Shown here in pieces: positions 40,655 to 52,700 of a stretch of DNA of 64,000 nt; position 1 is the stretch's first letter; each line of letters begins with the position of its first letter. The notes under the pieces were generated by a model, which searched no databases, was not told the DNA's origin, and saw only the letters and a program-made list of their open reading frames with translations. The translations under genes were made by a program, and so were the position numbers. The stretch covers positions 62,001 through 126,000 of the forward strand of contig CAJQUW010016186.1 of NCBI GenBank assembly GCA_907163375.1. The letters run 5' to 3'. This stretch comes from Prostheceraeus crozeri. Taxonomy: Eukaryota > Platyhelminthes > Polycladida > Euryleptidae.

Positions 40655-40980
40655 TAGGCCTATTCTTAATTTCATAATGGGCTCAGTGATGAGCTCGCAA
40701 AAGTCAAATGTATAGAGAAGCTGTGGAAGATAAAATCTAATAGAAGTTATTTGCTCAGTATCATTGAAGCGTTGATACTATTTTAAGTAAGTAGTATTAA
40801 CATGAAAATAAGTAGTATAAAAAGGGGGAGTTAAAAGAAAATCTATATCTATGATTTTCTCGCAAGAGGCTCAATCAGGATTTTCTAGACATACTTTTTG
40901 AAGAACTACCATGTGAGAACATCTCAAAAATGCATCTTAATTTAGGGTCGTATTTTTAAAGTTTAGATCGACCTTCCGAT
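40655..40980 (+). repeat. dispersed ~320-bp repeat, copy 2
   Basis: Inverted copy of 16184-16504. Followed after about 110 bp by CTGAATACTGAGAATACTAT (from about 41104), a motif also next to copy 1 but there in the opposite orientation relative to the repeat. Confidence 0.8.
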
Positions 40981-41387
40981 GAACCGTGAGCTATAAATAT
41001 CATGGCTGAATAACGAAACTTTTCAACGGATAAAAAGCAGATTATTTTTAAAAATGGATGGCATTCACTTTTAAGTTTGCAGAGGAAATAAATAGGTATT
41101 CACTGAATACTGAGAATACTATACACGCTGCGCCTCTGATTCTAAGATGTTGTCAGAAAAAGTGAAGCTATCGTCGAAAATGATTCCCCTTTACTTAGTT
41201 TATAACTAAATAAAGCCACCAAATTCATTTTGGTATTATTAAAAGCTGATTCTTTCACAATGCATTTCGTCCACTTTTATTCAAGTGCAAACAAGTTTCT
41301 TTTTCGTTTTATTTATTAAAACCTCGAGAGATTGCAATCACGAACCACGAGAGGCAGAGGTTGACTGGCTCATATTGCTTATATAAC
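40981..41387. other. no gene recognised
   Basis: Spacer between the dispersed repeat and Tc1-C. Apart from the shared short motif at about 41104-41132, nothing is recognised. Confidence 0.4.
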
Positions 41388-41389
41388 TA

Positions 41390-43047
41390 CAGTCCGTTTC
41401 ATAAAAAGTGGATCATCCTAAAATTTGACTAAATAAAGTATGATACAGAAAGCATTTTTCATGTTATTTCATGTCCCTAATATATTTAAAGGTCCTTATA
41501 TAATCTGATAAGCTATGATACAGTAACGGTTCTTAAGAAGCTAATATTTTGTGGCCCTACCCTTATTGTCAATGACATTACCAATTCGTCTAGGCATTGA
41601 TTCGATGATATCGTTGATTTTTGACTGATCTAACTTTCTCCATTCTCTTTTTAACAGTGACGTAAGTTGTGATACGCCATCTGTAGGTAGCAGTGAACGA
41701 CGAACGTTACGTTTTAGAATACTCCATACATTTTCTATGGGATTCAGATCAGGAGAACGAGCTGGCCAAGATAATGTCCTAAACCCTAATTGAGACTTGC
41801 ATAAGTTGACACTACTACTCCTGTGACACGTAGCATTATCATCCATAAATAACCAAGTCGATGGATCACCAAGTTGATCTGTCATTTGGCCAATGCTCAT
41901 TCGTAAAACATTCACACAGCGTTCAGAATTCATGGATCCTTGCTGTATGTGAAGTTCAGAGCGACCATTGGTCCAAATGCCAGCCCAAATCAGTAGAGTC
42001 GCACCACCTTGTACCCGGGGCCGATGTAAATGTCTCGGAATTTCCTGATCAGATCTTATCCATAATCTCAATCGACCATCACTATCCTTCAGACGGACTG
42101 ATGCCTCAGCAGACCAGACAACCCGATCCCATTGATTTCGCCAGTGACAATGACTCATTGCCCATCTGAGACGTCTTTTTGTATGCTGATCTGATAATTC
42201 GATCTGAGAGAGCCTCTTACAGCTCTTGAAATTCGACTCAATAAGTCTTCTACGAATAGTGGACTTAGAAATAGACGAGTCTAGTGCAGCCATCTCAGTT
42301 AACGACTAACGACAGACTTGGATCAACTTTAACAAATCTCAAAATTAGGCGGTCTCTACGTTTGGATGTTTTGCGTGGACGGCCAGAGCCCTCTTTACGA
42401 CAGAGTCGAAAATCATCATTATGCCATCGATGCACACATTTGTGTAAGGGACATTTAGTCGCTTGCTTGTAGCTCGCAAAGAATACCCTAGTTCTAGCAA
42501 TGCTGACACTTTGCCTTTTGTGAATGCGATCTCGTTATTGTTCATTTGTGCTTTGTATTGTTTTCAACCGGTAAGAGATTGATTTCTAGCTGAAAGCAAT
42601 CAGGAGTGCTGCCAACACCACCGCAACGAAGTCAGGAAGCTATGGAACATGAAGTCCAGTTAATCACATGTAGCAGTTACATTATTGTTGATGAATAATG
42701 GTGCTATACTGGCTCTGATTGACCGATTTTCTTTATTTTTGTTTTGCCTGATAGCTTTTGGCTTGTAGAACAACATATTACATAACAAAGGAAAAAATGT
42801 AATTTTATAAGAGTGAGGTATGATTTTGTTTAACATTGCTAAATGAAGATCAAATTATATACTACTTTTTTATCTATTACAGGAAAACAACTCAATATTC
42901 ATGCTTGAAATTTCCAACAATGATATTAGTAAGCACAACTGACATATCTTCCAAATTTCAGAGAAATTCGTTCAAGTTTGGATGAGTTAGACAAAATTGA
43001 AGTTAAGGCGATGTTTAAGGGTGATCCATTTTTTATGAAACAATCTG
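41390..43047 (-). mobile_element. Tc1-C: near full-length Tc1 element
   Basis: Inverted repeats as in Tc1-A with TA flanks (41388-41389 and 43048-43049). 1658 bp, the usual Tc1 size. It is the parent-like form of the deleted Tc1-A. Confidence 0.92.
41541..42545 (-). pseudogene. Tc1 transposase, frameshifted and first catalytic Asp lost
   Basis: The N-terminal frame (42345-42545) holds MNNNEIAFTKG and the start of the helix-turn-helix (LGYSLRATSKRLNVP). The C-terminal frame (41541-42293) holds the second DNA-binding half and the core. The two are out of phase, so the gene is broken between 42293 and 42345. The second Asp (FMDDNATCH) and Glu (LNPIENVW) are present with exactly 34 residues between them. 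At the first catalytic site the usual S-D-E reads WSAEASV, so Asp is replaced by Ala. Double inactivation. Confidence 0.88.
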
Positions 43048-43049
43048 TA

Positions 43050-43532
43050 CATGTTAACCAATTAGAAACAGCCAATCAGTAGCCAGCCACGCATAAAATG
43101 TTAATAAACTCTGTCCCTCGCGGTTTTAATATAATAAAATGCATAACATATACAATAATTCATGTATCAATGGAAGAAGAGACATGAAAGCGATTGATCG
43201 GTAAATTTTTACAACAAATATACTTTTTGTTTGTCCAACACTGCACGTTGTCACGAGAGTCTGGGAAATGCAACGGATTGTTGTGTGATGCTCCGTCTGC
43301 TTTATTGCATCTTGCACGTATATTATGAAGACGAGTCTTTTGTTCTTAGATATGTACCGTATCTGGTATGGTATTTTTGGCCTTTCCTGCCAGGGTAAGT
43401 ACAGGTACATTGTCTGTGAGGATAATCGTGGCAGCAGGTAACAATGAAGCTGCGGTCATTGCCACTAAAAGTTCGTTGTGTGTCGGTCTGGTGTTCTGTA
43501 AGTGGGGCAGTATATGTCCGACGGTACGTAAA
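43050..43532. other. no gene recognised
   Basis: Spacer between Tc1-C and the gypsy array. Minus-strand frames of 60-95 codons overlap each other and run into the first LTR; none has a recognisable domain. Confidence 0.4.
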
Positions 43533-43746
43533 TGTGCCGGTCTTACCACCGGTAATAACTAACAAGTATGATACATGCGTTTAATGGAGAATACGCTTTT
43601 TAGCATTGCGAAAACATAGTTGATTTTATTTCAGGAAATTCACAAGCTCAAACAAACATGGAAGAGTACAAGTAAATAGACACACTCAAACACATGAGAC
43701 ATAGTTATGTAATTAAATCAGAATGGCTTTAATAGCCATCGGCACA
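43533..43746 (-). repeat. gypsy LTR 1
   Basis: 214 bp, TGTGCCGG...CGGCACA, with a CCGGT/ACCGG hairpin near one end. It looks identical to the other three LTRs by eye. Confidence 0.95.
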
Positions 43747-43910
43747 CTCCCCCCTTTGTTCGGGAAAAGAAATGTTCAAGCGAGGGGATGGCCAAAAGTT
43801 CGATAATCTTATCTCCAGATAGGTTCGAGAGGTGAACCAGAATCATGGAGAGCAAAAATGCCTTACCCCAACGAATCACCATTATGGAGTACACTCAGTC
43901 TCGTAATCGT

Positions 43911-45735
43911 TCAGATACCGCGGTCGGTTCCGCGTTCTCCTTGGTTTTCTCCTCGATTGTTCGTGGGCATCGGATGGAGCACACTTCGTTCGCGTACTGC
44001 ACCTCCACTTCTCCGGGGAGTAGTAGTAACAGGTAGCGACGAGCTACCAACGCCGATCGCACTGTTAGATGAACCGTCAGGCGAGAAACTCGGCTCAACC
44101 GCCTCGTATGCCGTTTCAAGATATCGATCTTCGGTATCTCGGCATTCCTTGTATCTCGGCTTCATATTCGATTGGTTAAGAACGGAAGTACGCCCTCCGG
44201 GATACTGGACACGATAAGAGGTGTCTCCTACAGTCTCTGTGACTTCACCAGGGTGCTCGTAATCTTCCCCGCTACCTCGTCGAGTGTAAGCCTTCTGTCC
44301 TATATCGTAGTTTCTAGTGATGCCTTTCCTCCCCGCATAACGCTTGGAAAGACTCCGCGCCTTCACCTTTATCACTTCACCTCGGGTGGACAAGTACGAT
44401 CTCATCTCTCTTCCTAGCAATCGGCTAGCTGGTGTCTTCCCGGTAGACTCATTGAATGTGCTGCGGATATCGTACAAAGCTTTCTGTAGCCTACGCTCAA
44501 ACGAAACCTGTGGACAAGACAACTTCATCTTAGCCAGTCTAGACTTCAAGGTTCGATGCATCCTTTCAACAGTGCCATTGGCCTGAGGATAATAAACTGA
44601 CGAGAAGTGGTGAGAAACTCCGCAAGTTCTCAAAAATCCTTCGAATTCCGTGCTCCTAAAAGTTGCCACCGTTATCAGAGATAACTCTCTCGGGCATTCC
44701 GAACAACGCAAAGATCCTTCTCAGCTCCATAACAACCTGGCGGGAGCTACCATTTGGTATCTGGACCGCAAAAGGATACCTCGAAAACAAATCAATAACT
44801 GTCAGAAGCACATTCCCTTCGGTGGACTCACTAGGGCCAGTCAGATCAATAGCAACGGCCTTCCACGACTCCTCCTCCTTGTCAGCTACAGGGACCGGTC
44901 GAGACTTATCGGGAAACCCATTTCGTGAACAAGCATCACATCGATCACAATACTCCTTCATGTCGTGAGCTAGCCTAGGCCAGTATACAATGGATCTAAG
45001 GGCGGCTTTCATTTTACTGATGCCAATGTGGCCCTGATGATACTCAACAAGCAGCTTATGACGAAGACTACTAGGCACGACCAAAGTATCTCCTTTGAAG
45101 ATAAGAAATCTATCACCTATCCATTTGACAGACAGGCTGTCACGAAGTGCTGAAAAGTTTCCGAGTTCTTTCAAGTCGATCCCTCTCCACTGTTTGGAGA
45201 TAGCCTTAGCTACCCGACATAACTCCGGATCCATCACTGACTTCTCAGCGACCTCTGAAAACTGTATCGGGATGACATCACTGATAAAACAGAGCGTTAC
45301 TTCTTCTCTCTCGCCTTCCGTTGCCTCTGTGGAACTAACTGGATTTCGAGACAAGGCGTCGGCCAGCACGTTATCCTTTCCTTTAATGTGCTCGAAGGAA
45401 AACACATATGATTGCATGTTTATGATCCATCTCCTTAACCGCATAGACAGAGAGTCGACAGGTTTCTCGAAAAGACTCAATAGTGGCAAGTGGTCGGTTT
45501 GAACCTTGAAAGTACGTCCAATGAGAAAATTCCTAAACCTGTTAAGCGCAAACAAGACCCCAAGGCATTCCTTTTCGACTTGCGAATATCTCTTTTCTGT
45601 GTCTGTAAGGCTACGCGAGGCAAACATGACTGTCTTCCCTTTCTGCAACAAGACTCCTCCCAAACCATGTCCGGATGCGTCACTTTGTACAATAAACTCC
45701 TCATCAGGTCGAAAAATCTACGTACATGTATATCC
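43911..45735 (-). pseudogene. pol: gypsy copy 1, RNase H and integrase part
   Basis: Starts beyond the shared RT/RNase H frameshift. It has GGVLLQKGKTVMFASRSLTD (RNase H), the integrase HHCC finger (HQGHIGISKMKAAL...CDRCDAC) and VIDLFSRYPF. One extra base near 44665 breaks the frame inside the second integrase Asp block (VISDNGG); the rest (44711-43911 frame: FRSTEFEGF, NGTVERMHRT, GEDYEHPGEVTETVGD) continues in another phase. A 4-bp loss near 43926, relative to copy 2, replaces the C-terminus. Confidence 0.9.
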
Positions 45736-47822
45736 TTCACCGCTGCCTTTAATCTACCGAAAGCTATTTCATCCGTTTCCCGCCAGCTCCATGTTTCCTG
45801 AGACAAAGATTGCCATAACGGCTGTAGTAGAGTACTACTCGTACAATGTGGAACGTTTGAGTGACATACATAGGCTGCTAGGCCTAGAAAGGAACGCAAC
45901 GAAGCGGCACTCTCAGGGGCAGGCGTGTCCAGCAGATCATCAATTAGCTTCCTCGAAACCATAACCCCCGACTGAGACCATGAATATCCGATAAATTCAA
46001 CTGAAGATTGGTGGAAAGAACACTTAGCCTGATTTAGTTTGACGCCCATATCATCGATCCTAGTGAGAACTTTGTCGAGCATAGCTTTAGATTCATGCTT
46101 CGATTCGGCGAAAATAAGTACATCATCCAGATAACACACTGCATTCGGTATGTCTGACAAAACGTCCGACATGAACCTCTGGAAAATTTCGGGTGATGAA
46201 GAGAGACCAAACGGCAGTTTGTTAAAACGAAAACGACCAAACGGAGTAGAGAATGTGAGAACCTCACGACTGTTCTTGGCGACCGGTATTTGCCAAAATC
46301 CGTTCCGACAATCAAGTTTAGAGAAAAAGGAAGCCTTCTGAACACGACTCATCAGCTCTTCAACCGTAGGCATCTGCAGCTCAGGCCTTTTCACATGTTT
46401 GTTGACGTACCTGAAATCGACACAAAGTCTCACGTCACCTGACTTCTTGTAGCCTACTACAATAGGTGAACACCAGTCGCTTGGTTCCTCAACCTCCTCA
46501 ATGACACCTTCCCGCACCATCTTCTGCAATTCAGCCTGCACGGGCTCGCGTAGAGCAATAGGAAGTCTACGAGCAGGAAAAGATCGTGGCACAGCGTCAT
46601 CTTTCAGAACGACCTGGCAAGCTCTAGACATAGGAACACAACTTGGACCCTCGAAAACGGAAGATACCACCATGACCTCGTTTTCAGTACGGATAATACC
46701 CAGACCCTGGCATAAAGCGAAACTCAGCAATGCTGGACCGTCCTCTTCACAAACATAAAACTCAGATGACATGCTCTTAGTCTTGTAGGTGACCTTCAAA
46801 TGAACGGTACCTAAGCAATTCAACTGCTTTTTGCCGTAAGCCTTCAAGCTTTTGGAAACCGGGGTAAGAGTATAACCACGTGAGAGATCCTTCGAACTAA
46901 TAACGTTAACGAAAGCACCTGTGTCTACCAACGCCTGAATTGGAGTCCCATCAATTGCAACTTCGCGAACCATATCGTAACCGCTGTTGGATACATGGAA
47001 AATATCGACCTCCTCGGCATAACTTTCAGCATGAGAAACCGAACGTTCGGTACAACATTTGGCATAGTGGCCTTTCCGATTACATTTTGAACACATTCTG
47101 CTTCGGGCAGCACAGTTGGGACTGTTGGCTAAATGCTCTGATGAACCACAACGGTAACAGGCCCGATTGGCACCTGACTGGTCCTTAACTTTTTCCTTAT
47201 TTGCCTTAGTCTCCTTCGATTTACCGTGACTTTTGGACGCGTTATGTTTAGGGTTTCTATTGGACTCAACGGCATGAACATCAGCCTTAACAGGAAAATC
47301 GACCTTTGTCCGATCAGCGCGAGCAGTTTCCCAGGCTTCCGCCTTATGTAAGGCTAACTCAAAATCCAAAGTACTAGGATCCTCTGCCAAAAGCCTTTCT
47401 CCTAACCTGGAGTCCCGCACCCCAATAACAAAAACATCCCTGAGCAAACTAGCTTTATCACTAGTATATTCACAGTCCTGTACCATTCTCCGGAGTCTAC
47501 ACGCAAACTGTCCGGCGCTCTCACCTTCGCTCTGCGAGGCATGGATAAATTCTCTTCTACGGATGAGCAACGAGTAGCTAATTTTAAAATAGCTATCCAT
47601 ACGATCAACAATTTCAGTATAAGTATTCTTGGGTTCCGGTAACCCATCTAAGATGCTAAGTCTGTCTCTCCCCACACAGATTTCAAGCAACGCCGGCTTG
47701 TCCTTATCGTCTACAGAATTGATAGAACAGAAATTACCAAATAACCTTTTGAAGAAACGCCAGTCCTCCGCGCTGGGATTAGCAGGCAAATCCGGCTGTC
47801 TAACAACTTTAGCCATTTTCAC
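45736..47822 (-). pseudogene. gag-pol: gypsy copy 1, gag-protease-RT part
   Basis: One fused frame. Gag (MKMAKVVRQPDL..., LLIRRREFIHASQ), zinc knuckles CYRCGSSEHLANSPNC and CSKCNRKGHYAKCC, protease ALVDTGAFVNVIS, and RT with SDWCSPIVVGYKKSGDVRLC, LDCRNGFWQIPV and YLDDVLIF. The frame is lost after VRRFF at about 45735, at A TTT TTC, and the next domain lies in the -1 phase. No separate gag frame, unlike the 17-21 kb element. Confidence 0.92.
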
Positions 47823-47924
47823 TAAGAGTATAAAGAGTCACTGATAAATAAGAATTATTTGGTGTAAATATCTTCAAGACAATAAGGTTAATATATTCTG
47901 CATATTTTATTCTGACACCATAAA

Positions 47925-48138
47925 TGTGCCGGTCTTACCACCGGTAATAACTAACAAGTATGATACATGCGTTTAATGGAGAATACGCTTTTTAGCATTG
48001 CGAAAACATAGTTGATTTTATTTCAGGAAATTCACAAGCTCAAACAAACATGGAAGAGTACAAGTAAATAGACACACTCAAACACATGAGACATAGTTAT
48101 GTAATTAAATCAGAATGGCTTTAATAGCCATCGGCACA
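47925..48138 (-). repeat. gypsy LTR 2
   Basis: 214 bp, shared between copies 1 and 2. Confidence 0.95.
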
Positions 48139-48273
48139 CTCCCCCCTTTGTTCGGGAAAAGAAATGTTCAAGCGAGGGGATGGCCAAAAGTTCGATAATC
48201 TTATCTCCAGATAGGTTCGAGAGGTGAACCAGAATCATGGAGAGCAAAAATGCCTTACCCCAACGAATCACCA

Positions 48274-50130
48274 TTATGGAGTACACTCAGTCTCGTAATC
48301 GTTCAGATACCGCGGTCGGTTCCGCGTTCGTTCTCCTTGGTTTTCTCCTCGATTGTTCGTGGGCATCGGATGGAGCACACTTCGTTCGCGTACTGCACCT
48401 CCACTTCTCCGGGGAGTAGTAGTAACAGGTAGCGACGAGCTACCAACGCCGATCGCACTGTTAGATGAACCGTCAGGCGAGAAACTCGGCTCAACCGCCT
48501 CGTATGCCGTTTCAAGATATCGATCTTCGGTATCTCGGCATTCCTTGTATCTCGGCTTCATATTCGATTGGTTAAGAACGGAAGTACGCCCTCCGGGATA
48601 CTGGACACGATAAGAGGTGTCTCCTACAGTCTCTGTGACTTCACCAGGGTGCTCGTAATCTTCCCCGCTACCTCGTCGAGTGTAAGCCTTCTGTCCTATA
48701 TCGTAGTTTCTAGTGATGCCTTTCCTCCCCGCATAACGCTTGGAAAGACTCCGCGCCTTCACCTTTATCACTTCACCTCGGGTGGACAAGTACGATCTCA
48801 TCTCTCTTCCTAGCAATCGGCTAGCTGGTGTCTTCCCGGTAGACTCATTGAATGTGCTGCGGATATCGTACAAAGCTTTCTGTAGCCTACGCTCAAACGA
48901 AACCTGTGGACAAGACAACTTCATCTTAGCCAGTCTAGACTTCAAGGTTCGATGCATCCTTTCAACAGTGCCATTGGCCTGAGGATAATAAACTGACGAG
49001 AAGTGGTGAGAAACTCCGCAAGTTCTCAAAAATCCTTCGAATTCCGTGCTCCTAAAAGTTGCCCCGTTATCAGAGATAACTCTCTCGGGCATTCCGAACA
49101 ACGCAAAGATCCTTCTCAGCTCCATAACAACCTGGCGGGAGCTACCATTTGGTATCTGGACCGCAAAAGGATACCTCGAAAACAAATCAATAACTGTCAG
49201 AAGCACATTCCCTTCGGTGGACTCACTAGGGCCAGTCAGATCAATAGCAACGGCCTTCCACGACTCCTCCTCTTCCTTGTCAGCTACAGGGACCGGTCGA
49301 GACTTATCGGGAAACCCATTTCGTGAACAAGCATCACATCGATCACAATACTCCTTCATGTCGTGAGCTAGCCTAGGCCAGTATACAATGGATCTAAGGG
49401 CGGCTTTCATTTTACTGATGCCAATGTGGCCCTGATGATACTCAACAAGCAGCTTATGACGAAGACTACTAGGCACGACCAAAGTATCTCCTTTGAAGAT
49501 AAGAAATCTATCACCTATCCATTTGACAGACAGGCTGTCACGAAGTGCTGAAAAGTTTCCGAGTTCTTTCAAGTCGATCCCTCTCCACTGTTTGGAGATA
49601 GCCTTAGCTACCCGACATAACTCCGGATCCATCACTGACTTCTCAGCGACCTCTGAAAACTGTATCGGGATGACATCACTGATAAAACAGAGCGTTACTT
49701 CTTCTCTCTCGCCTTCCGTTGCCTCTGTGGAACTAACTGGATTTCGAGACAAGGCGTCGGCCAGCACGTTATCCTTTCCTTTAATGTGCTCGAAGGAAAA
49801 CACATATGATTGCATGTTTATGATCCATCTCCTTAACCGCATAGACAGAGAGTCGACAGGTTTCTCGAAAAGACTCAATAGTGGCAAGTGGTCGGTTTGA
49901 ACCTTGAAAGTACGTCCAATGAGAAAATTCCTAACCTGTTAAGCGCAAACAAGACCCCAAGGCATTCCTTTTCGACTTGCGAATATCTCTTTTCTGTGTC
50001 TGTAAGGCTACGCGAGGCAAACATGACTGTCTTCCCTTTCTGCAACAAGACTCCTCCCAAACCATGTCCGGATGCGTCACTTTGTACAATAAACTCCTCA
50101 TCAGGTCGAAAAATCTACGTACATGTATAT
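48274..50130 (-). pseudogene. pol: gypsy copy 2, RNase H and integrase part
   Basis: Same domains as copy 1, with an uninterrupted integrase (VIDLTGP, VISDNGATF, NGTVERM; 35 residues between the second Asp and the Glu). It has the longer C-terminus RTRNRPRYLNDYETECTP, probably ancestral. A 1-base loss near 49932 (CCTAACC for CCTAAACC) splits it from the RNase H start, besides the shared frameshift at about 50130. Confidence 0.92.
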
Positions 50131-52219
50131 CCTTCACCGCTGCCTTTAATCTACCGAAAGCTATTTCATCCGTTTCCCGCCAGCTCCATGTTTCCTGAGA
50201 CAAAGATTGCCATAACGGCTGTAGTAGAGTACTACTCGTACAATGTGGAACGTTTGAGTGACATACATAGGCTGCTAGGCCTAGAAAGGAACGCAACGAA
50301 GCGGCACTCTCAGGGGCAGGCGTGTCCAGCAGATCATCAATTAGCTTCCTCGAAACCATAACCCCCGACTGAGACCATGAATATCCGATAAATTCAACTG
50401 AAGATTGGTGGAAAGAACACTTAGCCTGATTTAGTTTGACGCCCATATCATCGATCCTAGTGAGAACTTTGTCGAGCATAGCTTTAGATTCATGCTTCGA
50501 TTCGGCGAAAATAAGTACATCATCCAGATAACACACTGCATTCGGTATGTCTGACAAAACGTCCGACATGAACCTCTGGAAAATTTCGGGTGATGAAGAG
50601 AGACCAAACGGCAGTTTGTTAAAACGAAAACGACCAAACGGAGTAGAGAATGTGAGAACCTCACGACTGTTCTTGGCGACCGGTATTTGCCAAAATCCGT
50701 TCCGACAATCAAGTTTAGAGAAAAAGGAAGCCTTCTGAACACGACTCATCAGCTCTTCAACCGTAGGCATCTGCAGCTCAGGCCTTTTCACATGTTTGTT
50801 GACGTACCTGAAATCGACACAAAGTCTCACGTCACCTGACTTCTTGTAGCCTACTACAATAGGTGAACACCAGTCGCTTGGTTCCTCAACCTCCTCAATG
50901 ACACCTTCCCGCACCATCTTCTGCAATTCAGCCTGCACGGGCTCGCGTAGAGCAATAGGAAGTCTACGAGCAGGAAAAGATCGTGGCACAGCGTCATCTT
51001 TCAGAACGACCTGGCAAGCTCTAGACATAGGAACACAACTTGGACCCTCGAAAACGGAAGATACCACCATGACCTCGTTTTCAGTACGGATAATACCCAG
51101 ACCCTGGCATAAAGCGAAACTCAGCAATGCTGGACCGTCCTCTTCACAAACATAAAACTCAGATGACATGCTCTTAGTCTTGTAGGTGACCTTCAAATGA
51201 ACGGTACCTAAGCAATTCAACTGCTTTTTGCCGTAAGCCTTCAAGCTTTTGGAAACCGGGGTAAGAGTATAACCACGTGAGAGATCCTTCGAACTAATAA
51301 CGTTAACGAAAGCACCTGTGTCTACCAACGCCTGAATTGGAGTCCCATCAATTGCAACTTCGCGAACCATATCGTAACCGCTGTTGGATACATGGAAAAT
51401 ATCGACCTCCTCGGCATAACTTTCAGCATGAGAAACCGAACGTTCGGTACAACATTTGGCATAGTGGCCTTTCCGATTACATTTTGAACACATTCTGCTT
51501 CGGGCAGCACAGTTGGGACTGTTGGCTAAATGCTCTGATGAACCACAACGGTAACAGGCCCGATTGGCACCTGACTGGTCCTTAACTTTTTCCTTATTTG
51601 CCTTAGTCTCCTTCGATTTACCGTGACTTTTGGACGCGTTATGTTTAGGGTTTCTATTGGACTCAACGGCATGAACATCAGCCTTAACAGGAAAATCGAC
51701 CTTTGTCCGATCAGCGCGAGCAGTTTCCCAGGCTTCCGCCTTATGTAAGGCTAACTCAAAATCCAAAGTACTAGGATCCTCTGCCAAAAGCCTTTCTCCT
51801 AACCTGGAGTCCCGCACCCCAATAACAAAAACATCCCTGAGCAAACTAGCTTTATCACTAGTATATTCACAGTCCTGTACCATTCTCCGGAGTCTACACG
51901 CAAACTGTCCGGCGCTCTCACCTTCGCTCTGCGAGGCATGGATAAATTCTCTTCTACGGATGAGCAACGAGTAGCTAATTTTAAAATAGCTATCCATACG
52001 ATCAACAATTTCAGTATAAGTATTCTTGGGTTCCGGTAACCCATCTAAGATGCTAAGTCTGTCTCTCCCCACACAGATTTCAAGCAACGCCGGCTTGTCC
52101 TTATCGTCTACAGAATTGATAGAACAGAAATTACCAAATAACCTTTTGAAGAAACGCCAGTCCTCCGCGCTGGGATTAGCAGGCAAATCCGGCTGTCTAA
52201 CAACTTTAGCCATTTTCAC
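50131..52219 (-). pseudogene. gag-pol: gypsy copy 2, gag-protease-RT part
   Basis: Nearly identical to the copy 1 segment, with all gag, protease and RT motifs and YLDD present. It ends at the same VRRFF frameshift. Confidence 0.92.
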
Positions 52220-52322
52220 TAAGAGTATAAAGAGTCACTGATAAATAAGAATTATTTGGTGTAAATATCTTCAAGACAATAAGGTTAATATATTCTGCAT
52301 ATTTTATTTCTGACACCATAAA

Positions 52323-52536
52323 TGTGCCGGTCTTACCACCGGTAATAACTAACAAGTATGATACATGCGTTTAATGGAGAATACGCTTTTTAGCATTGCG
52401 AAAACATAGTTGATTTTATTTCAGGAAATTCACAAGCTCAAACAAACATGGAAGAGTACAAGTAAATAGACACACTCAAACACATGAGACATAGTTATGT
52501 AATTAAATCAGAATGGCTTTAATAGCCATCGGCACA
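52323..52536 (-). repeat. gypsy LTR 3
   Basis: 214 bp, shared between copies 2 and 3. Confidence 0.95.
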
Positions 52537-52700
52537 CTCCCCCCTTTGTTCGGGAAAAGAAATGTTCAAGCGAGGGGATGGCCAAAAGTTCGATAATCTT
52601 ATCTCCAGATAGGTTCGAGAGGTGAACCAGAATCATGGAGAGCAAAAATGCCTTACCCCAACGAATCACCATTATGGAGTACACTCAGTCTCGTAATCGT

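Noticed and set aside
43126-43565. Short minus-strand frames as a host exon
   Set aside because: Overlapping frames without a domain or consistent splice sites, running into the LTR.
45700-45760. Programmed frameshift in the gypsy copies as the main explanation
   Set aside because: The heptamer A TTT TTC is not ideal, the position lies within pol, and the copies carry other inactivating indels; an inherited mutation is simpler.
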